DNA of 64,000 bases from Edaphocola aurantiacus. GTDB taxonomy: Bacteria > Bacteroidota > Bacteroidia > Chitinophagales > Chitinophagaceae. Position 1 is the stretch's first letter. Each line of letters starts with the position of its first letter. Under the pieces are notes generated by a model that was given only the letters and a program-made list of their open reading frames with translations, made no database searches and was not told the DNA's origin. The stretch is from positions 866,928 through 930,927 of the forward strand of contig NZ_VOSI01000001.1 in the NCBI RefSeq assembly GCF_019797745.1, written 5' to 3'. This document shows, piece by piece, positions 55,921 to 64,000 of this stretch. The translations under genes and the position numbers were made by a program.

Positions 55921-57723
55921 TTACATTTTCTCCGGTACATTAATACCCAGAAGGCTCAGTGCATGCTTGAGTGTATCTGCAGTGAAAGCTGCCATACGCA
56001 TACGCATTTGTTTCTGTGCTTCGGTATCAGCCTTAGCGATGCTGCACTTATCGTAGAATGTATTGAACAATTGTGCCAGCTTAAAGCTGTAGTTACATAA
56101 GGCTCCAGGATTAAAGGCTCTTGCCGATTCCTGCAGCACTGCTGCATACTGCTCCAGGTGGATCAGTAAGGCACGCTCTTCGCTCTGCAGGCTATCTATG
56201 CTGAAATTCAGGTCCTGTCCTGTATACTCCCCTTTTCTTAATACGGAGCGGATACGCGCATGAGCATATTGGATAAAGGTTGCGGTAAATCCGTGCAGGT
56301 CAATAGACTCTTCCGGATTGAAGATCATTTTCTTTTTAGGTTCTACACGCAGCAGGTAGAATTTCAGTGCGCCAAGCCCAATCATTTCATACAGGCTTAC
56401 CAGCTCGTCAGCCTCAAAACCGTCTGTCTTACCGGAAGCCTCTGTCTGCTCCTGTGCCAGGCGTACCATTTCAGCAACCAGGTCATCGGCATCTACAACG
56501 GTACCTTCACGGCTTTTCATTTTACCGGTTGGCAGTTCAACCATACCGTAGCTGAGGTGGTAAATACCATCTGCAGCGGGCAGGCCCAGTTTCTGGCAGA
56601 TCAGCTTCAGTACCTTAAAGTGGTAATTCTGCTCATCCCCTACTACATATATGCTCTCGTCAATTCCGTATTCTTTTTGTTTCTCTACTGCCAGACCAAT
56701 GTCCTGGGTGATATAAACAGAAGTTCCGTCTTTTCTTCTCACCAGTTTTTCGTCCAAACCGTCTGCAGTAAGATCGATCCATACACTACCATCCTCTTTC
56801 TGATAGAAAACGCCTTTAGCCAGGCCTTCTTCTACCAAATCCTTGCCCAGCAGGTAGGTATTGCTTTCGTAATATACTTTATCGAATGTGCTGCCAATAG
56901 CCTTGTAAGTAATATCGAATCCTTCATACACCCAACCGTTCATTTTCTTCCACAATTCGATCACCTCCGGCTTCCCCGCTTCCCAGTCTACCAGCATTTG
57001 CTGTGTAGCTTTCATGATCGGCGCTTCCTGCTCGGCTTGCTTTTCTTCCATGCCACCGGCCATCAGTTCCTTGATCTGGCGCTTATGTTCGTCATTAAAT
57101 TTCACATAGAAATCACCTACGAAATGATCGCCCTTTACACCTGCCTGCTCGGGAGTACTGTTCTCTCCAAACAATTGCCATGCGATCATACTTTTACAGA
57201 TATGCACGCCACGGTCATTTACCACGCAGGTTTTAACCACATCTTCGCCTGCTGCTTCCAGCATATTGGCTACGGCTATACCCAGGAAGTTATTTCTCAG
57301 GTGACCCAGATGCAATGGTTTATTTGTGTTAGGAGAAGAGTATTCCACCATAACTTTTTTCTGCGCTGCGGCCTGTGCTTTCAGGGCATCGGTCAGTACA
57401 TAAGACTTCAGGAATCCCGCCCAGTAATCATCTGCAACGCTCAGGTTCAGAAATCCGGATACGGTTTCGTGTGCTGTAAACAGTTCATGATGCTCTACCA
57501 GGTAAGCGCCTACAGCATTGCCCAAAGCCACCGGATTTTGTCGGAGTGCTTTCACAAACGGGAATAATACAACGGTGTAGTCACCTTTGAATTCGGGTTT
57601 GGTTTCATTCACCAAAACATCTTTTTCCTGAATGTTTGCTTCGGGAAACAAGGACTGCAATGCCCCTGTTGCCAATACTTTCACCTGTTCTGCCAGAGAT
57701 TTCATCATAAATTGTTTTACCAT
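55921..57723 (-). CDS. argS: Arginyl-tRNA synthetase
   Basis: This 600-residue class I synthetase has the HIGH-type motif SSPNTNKPLHLGHLRNNFLG, the KMSKS-type loop GKMKSREGTVV, the ArgS N-terminal additional domain, and the DALR anticodon-binding C-terminus (KHALSLLGINVPEKM). The start at 57723 follows an exact -7 element (TACCTTTG, 57735-57742, minus strand) by 11 bp; ATGs at 57708 and 57705 are alternatives. Confidence 0.98.
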   Translation of the reverse strand: MVKQFMMKSLAEQVKVLATGALQSLFPEANIQEKDVLVNETKPEFKGDYTVVLFPFVKALRQNPVALGNAVGAYLVEHHELFTAHETVSGFLNLSVADDYWAGFLKSYVLTDALKAQAAAQKKVMVEYSSPNTNKPLHLGHLRNNFLGIAVANMLEAAGEDVVKTCVVNDRGVHICKSMIAWQLFGENSTPEQAGVKGDHFVGDFYVKFNDEHKRQIKELMAGGMEEKQAEQEAPIMKATQQMLVDWEAGKPEVIELWKKMNGWVYEGFDITYKAIGSTFDKVYYESNTYLLGKDLVEEGLAKGVFYQKEDGSVWIDLTADGLDEKLVRRKDGTSVYITQDIGLAVEKQKEYGIDESIYVVGDEQNYHFKVLKLICQKLGLPAADGIYHLSYGMVELPTGKMKSREGTVVDADDLVAEMVRLAQEQTEASGKTDGFEADELVSLYEMIGLGALKFYLLRVEPKKKMIFNPEESIDLHGFTATFIQYAHARIRSVLRKGEYTGQDLNFSIDSLQSEERALLIHLEQYAAVLQESARAFNPGALCNYSFKLAQLFNTFYDKCSIAKADTEAQKQMRMRMAAFTADTLKHALSLLGINVPEKM

Positions 57724-57734
57724 TAGATTGGCTG

Positions 57735-57742
57735 CAAAGGTA
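57735..57742 (-). promoter_or_regulatory. -7 promoter element TACCTTTG of argS
   Basis: Exact TAnnTTTG on the minus strand, directly beside the upstream gene's terminator and only 11 bp from ATG 57723, so the leader is very short. Confidence 0.65.
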
Positions 57743-57746
57743 CAGC

Positions 57747-57782
57747 AAAAAAGCCTATCAGCATATATAGGCTGACAGGCTT
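57747..57782 (-). terminator. Terminator of the DUF1343 gene
   Basis: On the minus strand AAGCCTGTCAGC / GCTGATAGGCTT (one mismatch) with an 8-nt loop and a T6 run. Confidence 0.82.
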
Positions 57783-57808
57783 GAATATTAATAAAACATT
57801 ATACGATC

Positions 57809-59050
57809 TTATGATTCGTACAATAGATATTTTGCTCTGATCGAACGAAATTTATCCAGGTCAGCCTGCCAGGATTTCCTGATGGCTTCTTCGGACATTC
57901 CTTTTTTGATCTGCTCCTGCAACTGGTCCGTGCCGGCCAGCTTGCTGAAGAAGTTATTGCTGTTGAAGAAATTTGCTTTATCCGGGTAATTCTGATACGC
58001 TTTTAATAACCATTTCAGCTGAAAACCGCTCTCAGTAAGGCGGTAAGCACTATTGGCATCTGAGGCCAGCAGTTCTCCGTAGCAAGTCTGCCCTTTTAAC
58101 GGCGGATTACTGGCACCCTCAACACTCTTCGGCACAAAGCTGTAGGTGTAATTTTTCAATGCCGGATGGCCATATTGCTGAAACGGTGCATCTGTACCAC
58201 GCCCTACACTTACCTGGGTTCCTTCAAACAAACACAAGGAAGGATACAGGTAAATGGCAGCCATATTTTTCAGATTGGGAGATGGAGCCACCGGCAAACG
58301 GTACAGGGTTTTATGGGTATAATTAGCACATGGAATTACGGTCAGGCGTACGTTTTTAGCCTTCATCCAACCTTCGCCAATGAGCATTTTTGCATATTCT
58401 CCCGGGGTCATCCCATAAATTATCGGAATGGATTGCATGCCTACAAATGAGCGGAATTTAGATTGCAATACAGGTCCGTCTACAATATTACCCAATGGAT
58501 TAGGCCGGTCCAGAACAATCACTTCTTTCTGCTGTTCACCACAGGCCTCCAGCAGGTATTCAAGGGAAGAGATGTATGTATAAAAGCGTACGCCTACATC
58601 CTGCAGGTCATAAATAACTACGTCTATATCTTTGAGCTGCTCTGGTTTTGGTTTTTTATTGTCGCCGTACAAGGAGATAACCGGCAGGCCGGTACGGGTG
58701 TCGATGCCACTTTTGACATGTGCTCCGGCATCAGCATTGCCCCGGAAACCATGCTCCGGAGAGAAGATGGTAACGACTTTTACGCCCTGACGCAACAACG
58801 CATCCGGCAATAGTTCTGCACCTACCGCTGAGGTCTGGTTGACCAGTACAGCTACACGCTTGCCTTTCAGCAAGGGCAGGTATGCACTGAACTGCTCTGC
58901 ACCTGTCTGTACGACCAGCGCTGGTCTGTCCCCGGGGCTATTACCACCTGCGGCATTATCGCCTTTATATTCGTATTGCGGTTTTTGTGCTTTACAGGCC
59001 ATTGGTGCAATACTCATGAGGGCCGCGGCAAATATCAATATCTTCTTCAT
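57809..59050 (-). CDS. DUF1343 protein, NamZ-like exo-beta-N-acetylmuramidase
   Basis: This 413-residue protein has an N-terminal signal (MKKILIFAAALMSIAPMACK), possibly lipid-modified at the Cys. Family hallmarks: RVAVLVNQTSAVG, FSPEHGFRGNADAGAHVKSG, YDLQDVGVRFYTYISSLEYL and VLDRPNPLGNIVDGPVL. NamZ-type members (glycoside hydrolase family 171) remove terminal MurNAc from peptidoglycan fragments. It would act in cell-wall recycling or in use of foreign wall fragments. No MurNAc uptake genes are adjacent. Confidence 0.9.
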   Translation of the reverse strand: MKKILIFAAALMSIAPMACKAQKPQYEYKGDNAAGGNSPGDRPALVVQTGAEQFSAYLPLLKGKRVAVLVNQTSAVGAELLPDALLRQGVKVVTIFSPEHGFRGNADAGAHVKSGIDTRTGLPVISLYGDNKKPKPEQLKDIDVVIYDLQDVGVRFYTYISSLEYLLEACGEQQKEVIVLDRPNPLGNIVDGPVLQSKFRSFVGMQSIPIIYGMTPGEYAKMLIGEGWMKAKNVRLTVIPCANYTHKTLYRLPVAPSPNLKNMAAIYLYPSLCLFEGTQVSVGRGTDAPFQQYGHPALKNYTYSFVPKSVEGASNPPLKGQTCYGELLASDANSAYRLTESGFQLKWLLKAYQNYPDKANFFNSNNFFSKLAGTDQLQEQIKKGMSEEAIRKSWQADLDKFRSIRAKYLLYES

Positions 59051-59149
59051 CGTACCAGATTTGACGCTAAATTAAGGGAAATGTAAAAACATTGATCCTG
59101 AATATAGCCCTACAACATAAATTTATCAGTACTGAGCGCTTTTTTGACC

Positions 59150-59157
59150 TAATTTTG
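59150..59157 (+). promoter_or_regulatory. -7 promoter element TAATTTTG of the sufE operon
   Basis: Exact TAnnTTTG, 18 bp before ATG 59176; it lies inside the longer frame from 59092, which supports the later start. Confidence 0.68.
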
Positions 59158-59175
59158 CATTCTGAAATTACCAAT

Positions 59176-59592
59176 ATGACCATTAACGAGAAACAAGACG
59201 CCATCATAGAAGAGTTTGCTTTTTATGATGACTGGATGGAAAAATATGAGCATATCATTGAGCTGGGCAAGGAATTACCTCTGATCGATGAACAGTATAA
59301 AACAGAAAATCATTTGATTAAAGGCTGTCAGTCTAAGGTATGGCTGCACGCTGATTTTACAGATGGTAAAATAGATTTTACAGCCGATAGTGATGCGATC
59401 ATCACCAAAGGTCTGGTGGGTATGATGATTGAGGTCTTGAGTGGTCATAGTCCGAAAGAAATTGCGGAGACAGATATTTACTTTATCGACAAAATAGGCC
59501 TGAAAAGCCACTTGTCGCCTACCCGCTCCAACGGATTGCTGTCTATGTTGAAACAAATGAAATTATATGCAGTAGCACTGTATAACAAATAA
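59176..59592 (+). CDS. sufE: SufE-family cysteine desulfuration protein
   Basis: This 138-residue protein accepts sulfur from the desulfurase SufS and passes it to the SufBCD scaffold for Fe-S cluster assembly. The sulfur-accepting Cys lies in LIKGCQSKVWLHADF; FYDDWMEKYEHIIELGKEL and IIEVLSGHSPKEI are typical. The start is placed after a -7 promoter element. It is the first gene of a three-gene run with a SufT/MIP18 protein 3 bp downstream. Confidence 0.95.
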   Translation: MTINEKQDAIIEEFAFYDDWMEKYEHIIELGKELPLIDEQYKTENHLIKGCQSKVWLHADFTDGKIDFTADSDAIITKGLVGMMIEVLSGHSPKEIAETDIYFIDKIGLKSHLSPTRSNGLLSMLKQMKLYAVALYNK

Positions 59593-59595
59593 GAT

Positions 59596-59901
59596 ATGGG
59601 AACGCTGAAAGATAAAATTATAGAGGTATTGCATACGGTACATGATCCAGAGATCCCGGTTAATATTTTTGAACTGGGGCTGGTGTACGATATCAGTATT
59701 GATGAAAACAATGGGGTACAGATCACAATGACCCTGACGGCGCCTGCCTGTCCTGTTGCCGGTGATATTATATTTGAAGTGCAGCAGAAAGTGGAAGCCA
59801 TTGAAGAAGTGAAAGATGTGCACGTGCAGCTCACCTTCGATCCGCCATGGACCAAAGATATGATGAGCGAAGAGGCAAAACTAGAACTGGGATTTTTGTA
59901 A
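59596..59901 (+). CDS. MIP18/SufT-family (DUF59) iron-sulfur assembly protein
   Basis: This 101-residue single-domain protein has VHDPEIPVNIFELGLVYDIS near the N-terminus and the Cys motif TLTAPACPVAGDI, followed by the hydrophobic-strand segment VHVQLTFDPPW. The family (SufT, PaaD, MIP18) helps mature Fe-S proteins. It is 3 bp from sufE and 21 bp from the next gene. Its partner proteins are expected elsewhere in the genome. Confidence 0.93.
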   Translation: MGTLKDKIIEVLHTVHDPEIPVNIFELGLVYDISIDENNGVQITMTLTAPACPVAGDIIFEVQQKVEAIEEVKDVHVQLTFDPPWTKDMMSEEAKLELGFL

Positions 59902-59922
59902 TTTAGCCGAAACAACCGGCCT

Positions 59923-60594
59923 ATGTCCCTGATCCAACCTTTTAACCGCATACATATAGCCCCTAAACTGGCCTTTGGCATGTTACTGGGTGGCCTCATT
60001 ACTGCACTGTTCTGGCAGGCCAATAAAGCCTGGGTATTTAATATTCTCGTGGGTTGGGATGTATTCTGCCTGAGCAGTATTGTTCTTTTCTGGATTACAT
60101 TTTTCTCGATTGATAGCAGACAGATCCGACAGGAGGTACAGGTTTTAAACACCAACACTCCCGTTATCTTTATGCTGGCGGTGGCGCTGATACTGGCTTC
60201 CCTGGCTATTATACTCCTTCTTTTTACGCAAAAAACGATCACCAATCCGGAGCAGGATACCCGGAACATCATCATTGGTTTCGGTGGTCTATTGCTGTCC
60301 TGGACGCTGTTTCACACCCTATTTACCATTCACTATGCTCATGCCTATTACCAGCCGGTATCTGAAAAAGACAGGCATATACAGAAAGGGCTTCAGTTCC
60401 CCGAAGAGGAGCATCCCGACTATCTGGACTTTGCGTATTTTTCTTTTGTCAACGGTATGACTTTCCAGGTATCTGATGTTTCTGTAACAGATAAAAAAAT
60501 GAGGATACTGGTATTGTTTCACTGCCTGCTGGCATTCGGGTTCAACACCTTTATCGTTGCACTTTCGATCAACCTTATTGCGGGATTGATGTAA
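59923..60594 (+). CDS. DUF1345 membrane protein
   Basis: This 223-residue protein has about six transmembrane helices and the DUF1345 segments VGWDVFCLSSIVLFW, HTLFTIHYAHAYY, DFAYFSFVNGMTFQVSDV and FGFNTFIVALSINL. The function of the family is unknown. It lies at the end of the sufE run, possibly co-transcribed, and is followed by a strong terminator. Confidence 0.9.
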   Translation: MSLIQPFNRIHIAPKLAFGMLLGGLITALFWQANKAWVFNILVGWDVFCLSSIVLFWITFFSIDSRQIRQEVQVLNTNTPVIFMLAVALILASLAIILLLFTQKTITNPEQDTRNIIIGFGGLLLSWTLFHTLFTIHYAHAYYQPVSEKDRHIQKGLQFPEEEHPDYLDFAYFSFVNGMTFQVSDVSVTDKKMRILVLFHCLLAFGFNTFIVALSINLIAGLM

Positions 60595-60612
60595 TCTTGC
60601 TATTTTAAAGAA

Positions 60613-60655
60613 TTATAAAAAGGCGCTGCAAGAATATTGCAGCGCCTTTTTATAA
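60613..60655 (+). terminator. Terminator of the sufE operon
   Basis: TTATAAAAAGGCGCTGCA and its exact complement, 18 bp, with a 7-nt loop, 19 bp after the stop. Confidence 0.92.
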
Positions 60656-60926
60656 TATCTATAATTGATTATTTTCTTCTGCTACTCATTTTTTAATATA
60701 TTTTTTTACAAATATGTAGCCTCAATTGTTCCAAATGTTGAAAATTATCTTCATTTTTACATTGTATTACATGTGATGGAACAATGTAGTATAGCCAACA
60801 ATTTACTTAGAACACTCGGGGCACTTTAGCAAATAAGCGTAAGAAAGAATATACCGGTTGGAATTTGCAAAAATTTTTAAGCCTGTTGTTGGTGAATATT
60901 TATTACCTATAAAAATTACAACTACA

Positions 60927-61250
60927 ATGAAAAAATTGATTTTATTATGTCTTTCCGTTTTAGGAACGACAAGTTTTGCAGGTGCCTGGATGAGTTACAC
61001 TCCTCAAAGTTGGGACAAAGGTTCAGGTAACACTAAAATTGTGACTTGTCATAACACCAGTTCTGATCCCTGTATGGCTGCAAATGGAGATAGCCCTAAA
61101 GAAGGACAGACGGTTGCGATTTTTAATGAACATGGAATAGTTGGTTGGGGTACCATCATTAAATGCCTTGCATACCCTGAATCATCTAAGGAAGGGAATT
61201 CGCCAACAGGACAACCTACCATACTAGAAGTTGCCTTCAATGCTGAATAG
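60927..61250 (+). CDS. Small secreted Cys-containing protein of unknown function
   Basis: This 107-residue protein begins with a signal peptide (MKKLILLCLSVLGTTSFAGA) and a mature part of about 85 residues (YTPQSWDKGSGNTKIVTCHN; NEHGIVGWGTIIKCLAYPES) with three Cys. The start ATG 60927 gives a standard signal sequence; the longer frame from 60858 does not. The mature part has no family I recognise and is richer in polar residues than structural lipoproteins. It lies in an AT-rich stretch with a second unknown secreted protein 91 bp downstream, probably in one transcript. Confidence 0.78.
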   Translation: MKKLILLCLSVLGTTSFAGAWMSYTPQSWDKGSGNTKIVTCHNTSSDPCMAANGDSPKEGQTVAIFNEHGIVGWGTIIKCLAYPESSKEGNSPTGQPTILEVAFNAE

Positions 61251-61341
61251 TATCATTCGGATCAAATAACAAATAAATTTCTCATTATTAAGGGGTTAGA
61301 TATATCTAGCCTCTTTTATTTTCTATCATTAAAGCTACAAG

Positions 61342-62793
61342 ATGAATAATGTTTTTAGAAATATTTTACTGTTTATGCTTGTGCTGCTGTCTGTCACAAC
61401 CGGAACTGCGCAGTCAGAAGCACCCAAAAACACAAACAACGGACCAGCGACGGTATTAATTCCTTTTATGCCAGGCTCTTGTCACCAATGCAATAATGAA
61501 TTTTATAAAAATTTAAATCTATTAGATGCAAAAAAAATTGACTATTCTTATGTAATACCCGACAACTATTCTGATGATTTAGAGGAGATCAAAAAGAAAT
61601 ACCAATTGGATGGTCATCAAAACCAGAAATTTATATTCTCATCAGCCATTTTTGACAAATATCACATTTATGAGCAAGCATTTGTTTTACAATTTGGCAC
61701 TGACTCTAACTATAAAATTTACCATAACGCAAGGACACTAATTGGCGATCTAGAGGCATTCGATAAAATGGAAAAAGTGCACCTGGGGAATTACGAATTT
61801 AAAAAATCGACTTTTGATCTCTGGGTGAAAAATATAGAACAGATTTGTTTTAAAAACATCCTGTATACTAATACCTTTGATTACCTTGATCTTAAAGAGA
61901 AACATCAGGCTTTTAAAATCATCTTTACAGATGAGCTACTGCTCAATATATACAAACTACATTTTAAGGATACGGTGCTTGCCAAAAGCAAGTTGAGTGA
62001 GGTAAGAAAAGTTACGGACATCCCGGATAAAGACAGGTTTGAAGATTTTCAATTCGTGAATGATTCCTTATTCACCTCCTCGCACCATACTTATATTTCC
62101 AATATGGCAGATTCTATACTAGGTGGGTTCTCTACGGTAAATATCTATAAAGACGGCAGTTACCTGGAGTCCCGAGCAGTAAGTAAAGAGCATCTGCCCC
62201 CAGGATATAATATCATTCCCAGATTCCATATGTACCACAATAACATGTATATGCTGGTTGTTAAAGACCGGCTGGAAGCTGATAAACCTAATTATTTTTT
62301 AGCAAAGTTTGCCTTAGAAAGCGGAATATATCAATTTAAAAAAATGCTACCTTTTACCGTACCAGCCATTAATAAAAATGTTGGATACCGGTATCTCGAC
62401 TTAAGCTTTTCGGGTAGGTATTTTATGACTTCTATTTCCAATATACTGTATGATCTGGAAACGGAGCAATCGGTAGATTTAAATATACCGGTAAATAAGG
62501 AATATGAATTTGCGCACCTTTTAAACAATGACAGGAATATAAATATAACCATAAATGATATTGTTGTTCAATATCCCAGTGTATTAATTTCCTATTATTC
62601 AACAGATGAAAATGGCGTTACCACAAATATTATAATGGATTATAATCTACAGGTTAAAAACATCGTCGGTAAGATTCAGATGCCTCAGGATCAATCCAGA
62701 TTTTTAAAACCCGACTTATCGAGGTTTGGCTATTTCCTTTGGATGCCGGAAAAGGATAAAAATGATTACTTTATCTGTAAGAAGCTATTTTAA
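61342..62793 (+). CDS. Secreted protein with a CxxC thioredoxin-like N-terminus and unknown C-terminal domain
   Basis: This 483-residue protein has a signal peptide (ILLFMLVLLSVTTGTAQ). Residues ~35-130 look thioredoxin-like: ATVLIPFMPGSCHQCNNEFY with a CxxC pair, and helix and strand spacing compatible with that fold. The rest has repeated beta-rich segments (FEDFQFVNDSLFTSSHHTY; YLDLSFSGRYFMTSISNILY; VVQYPSVLISYY) suggestive of a propeller. The gene is clearly AT-richer than its neighbours (many AAT, AAA, ATA codons). Together with the small Cys protein upstream, it may be a secreted redox pair. No family recognised. Confidence 0.82.
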   Translation: MNNVFRNILLFMLVLLSVTTGTAQSEAPKNTNNGPATVLIPFMPGSCHQCNNEFYKNLNLLDAKKIDYSYVIPDNYSDDLEEIKKKYQLDGHQNQKFIFSSAIFDKYHIYEQAFVLQFGTDSNYKIYHNARTLIGDLEAFDKMEKVHLGNYEFKKSTFDLWVKNIEQICFKNILYTNTFDYLDLKEKHQAFKIIFTDELLLNIYKLHFKDTVLAKSKLSEVRKVTDIPDKDRFEDFQFVNDSLFTSSHHTYISNMADSILGGFSTVNIYKDGSYLESRAVSKEHLPPGYNIIPRFHMYHNNMYMLVVKDRLEADKPNYFLAKFALESGIYQFKKMLPFTVPAINKNVGYRYLDLSFSGRYFMTSISNILYDLETEQSVDLNIPVNKEYEFAHLLNNDRNINITINDIVVQYPSVLISYYSTDENGVTTNIIMDYNLQVKNIVGKIQMPQDQSRFLKPDLSRFGYFLWMPEKDKNDYFICKKLF

Positions 62794-62835
62794 TAAACAG
62801 AAAGACCAGCCTTGTGAGCTGGTCTTTCTGTTTAT
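62793..62835. terminator. 18-bp terminator shared by the 61342 gene and tpiA
   Basis: ATAAACAGAAAGACCAGC and its exact complement with a 7-nt loop, directly after the stop of the first gene and 9 bp from the tpiA stop. Confidence 0.9.
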
Positions 62836-62843
62836 ACTGATTA

Positions 62844-63608
62844 CTATCTCGCTTTAATGATACCGGCAAAATCAGCGGCTACTAAAGAAGCACCACCGAT
62901 CAGGCCACCATCAACATCCGGACAGGAAAATAATCCTGCCGCATTGGATGGTTTACAGCTACCACCATACAGGATAGAGGTATTGTCTGCTGCAGCTGCG
63001 CCATACTTAGCAGCAACCAGGCTGCGGATATGTGCATGCATTTCCTGCGCCTGATCGTCGCTTGCCGTCAGGCCTGTACCGATTGCCCAGATAGGTTCGT
63101 AGGCAATCACAATATTTTTAAATGTGGCTTCGTCCAGGTGGAACAGGCCGTTTTCGATCTGCGTCTGAATGTAGGCATTCTGAGTACCCGCTTCACGGAT
63201 CTCAAGGGATTCTCCACAACAGAAGATTACTTTCATATCCTGTTTCAGGACTGCATCTACTTTTAATGCCAGGATAGCATCTGTCTCTCCAAAATACTGG
63301 CGACGCTCTGAGTGCCCGATGATTACGTAGCTGACACCGATACCTTTCAGCATTTCGGCAGATACCTCACCGGTATAGGCTCCGGAAGCTTCCTGATGGC
63401 AGTTTTGTGCAGCCAGGTATATATTTTTGCTGTCTCTCAGCTGGCTGGCAGCCAGTTCCAGGCTGGTAAACGGTGGTGCAATAACTACTTCCTGGTCATC
63501 ACGCAGTTCCAGTCCGCTTTCTAAAATATCGTTTACTAATTGTTTGCCTTCGAAAATGTTTTTATTCATTTTCCAGTTACCGGCAACGATTTTTTTTCTG
63601 CTCATCAC
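62844..63608 (-). CDS. tpiA: Triosephosphate isomerase
   Basis: This 254-residue glycolytic enzyme interconverts dihydroxyacetone phosphate and glyceraldehyde 3-phosphate. The Lys site is in AGNWKMNK, the catalytic His in VIIGHSERRQYFGET and the catalytic Glu in AYEPIWAIGTGLTAS. Two adjacent start ATGs occur (63608 and 63605). It follows the GlmU-like gene by 8 bp on the same strand. Confidence 0.98.
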   Translation of the reverse strand: MMSRKKIVAGNWKMNKNIFEGKQLVNDILESGLELRDDQEVVIAPPFTSLELAASQLRDSKNIYLAAQNCHQEASGAYTGEVSAEMLKGIGVSYVIIGHSERRQYFGETDAILALKVDAVLKQDMKVIFCCGESLEIREAGTQNAYIQTQIENGLFHLDEATFKNIVIAYEPIWAIGTGLTASDDQAQEMHAHIRSLVAAKYGAAAADNTSILYGGSCKPSNAAGLFSCPDVDGGLIGGASLVAADFAGIIKAR

Positions 63609-63616
63609 GATGAAAT

Positions 63617-64000
63617 TTATTGTTTTATATAGTTTTCTTTATGGTCAAAAATGTGTTGTAATACGGCGATCTCTGCATCGGACAAGGTTTTGCCACGGCG
63701 GGCCATCATACGGTTTGCAGTATCCAGCGCTTTATCGAAGCGGTAGGTAGTCATATCATTCTTTCCGCCCCAGCTGAAGGAGGGCACATACTTGTCCGGG
63801 AAGTCTCCTCCGTAAATATTGCTGCTTACCCCTACTACGGTTCCGGTATTGAACATGGTATTGATCCCGCATTTGGAATGGTCGCCCATCAGCAAACCGC
63901 AGAACTGCAATCCTGTTTTAATCATGGCACCTTCTGCCTCGCTCCAGATGCTTACTTCATCGTAGTTATTCTTCAGGTTACTGGCATTGGTATCGGCCCC
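63617..64000 (-). CDS. GlmU-like sugar nucleotidyltransferase with left-handed beta-helix (truncated by window edge)
   Basis: The frame is open to the window end, so the 5' part is missing. The visible C-terminal portion shows hexapeptide-like turns (CGLLMGDHSKCGINTMFNTG, TVVGVSSNIYG), as in the acyltransferase-like C-terminus of GlmU-family proteins of Bacteroidota, and ends in a helical tail (DKALDTANRMMARRGKTLSD). A LKNNYDEVSIW segment lies just upstream in the visible frame. It would attach nucleotides to a sugar phosphate. It precedes tpiA by 8 bp. Confidence 0.8.
   Translation of the reverse strand, partial: GADTNASNLKNNYDEVSIWSEAEGAMIKTGLQFCGLLMGDHSKCGINTMFNTGTVVGVSSNIYGGDFPDKYVPSFSWGGKNDMTTYRFDKALDTANRMMARRGKTLSDAEIAVLQHIFDHKENYIKQ

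Noticed and set aside
56260-57567. A 435-residue open frame antisense to argS.
   Set aside because: It lies wholly opposite a certain argS gene; composition is that of a reverse-frame shadow, with no motif or promoter.

Overview
The window looks like chromosomal DNA of a free-living member of Bacteroidota, most likely the Chitinophagaceae. Supporting evidence: two secreted proteins end in type IX secretion (Por/T9SS type A) sorting domains; many genes carry the Bacteroidota -7 promoter element TAnnTTTG; menaquinone is made by the futalosine route (MqnE); the succinate dehydrogenase is a three-subunit type B enzyme; an inserted SusC-type plug sequence is present. No rRNA, tRNA, CRISPR array, insertion sequence or prophage was seen.

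Layout. 1-2.6 kb: the end of a large T9SS-secreted surface protein. 2.6-7.6 kb: an inducible translesion cassette, with DinB and a short DnaE on one strand and a divergent XRE-S24 (LexA/CI-like) self-cleaving regulator on the other, separated by a 64-bp operator region. 7.7-8.7 kb: a zinc alcohol dehydrogenase. 9.0-14.7 kb: the four-gene DNA repair operon exonuclease, ATP-dependent ligase, Lhr-like helicase, metallophosphoesterase. 14.8-17.2 kb: a DnaQ/GIY-YIG fusion nuclease and a dienelactone hydrolase. 17.2-20.3 kb: an unusual stress-type region with two sigma-54-like promoters, a disordered N/Q/R/Y/G-rich protein, a DUF892 ferritin-like protein, two candidate small proteins, a cold-shock protein, and four hairpins sharing the core CCTTTCCAGG. 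20.3-24.3 kb: another T9SS protein, a small hypothetical, a quinol-monooxygenase-like protein and a SAM hydrolase. 24.3-29.0 kb: metG, thiamine pyrophosphokinase, an ABC exporter. 29.1-33 kb: a perR-katG peroxide operon, a flavin split-barrel protein and QueD. 33-36.7 kb: sdhCAB. 36.8-39.6 kb: ABC-2 permease, secreted HMA protein and an outer-membrane protein in one run. 39.7-45.4 kb: an M16 peptidase pair and dnaK. 45.6-50 kb: a MuiA/DUF4139 protein with an inserted TonB-receptor plug, a lipoprotein with a truncated-globin-like domain and its small membrane partner, and a YeiH exporter. 50-59 kb: mqnE, alaS, a DUF349 protein, argS, a NamZ-like DUF1343 protein. 59-60.6 kb: sufE, a SufT/MIP18 protein and a DUF1345 membrane protein. 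60.9-62.8 kb: an AT-rich pair of unknown secreted proteins. 62.8-64 kb: tpiA and a truncated GlmU-like nucleotidyltransferase.

Most genes are housekeeping and are separated by strong intrinsic terminators, many of them long perfect hairpins shared by convergent genes. Several start codons were moved downstream of the longest open frame because a TAnnTTTG element lies over the longer start. The least explained parts are the MuiA-plug chimera, the sigma-54/disordered-protein/hairpin region, the lipoprotein globin, and the 60.9-62.8 kb pair. All functions are read from motifs and family knowledge; no database search or computation was run.
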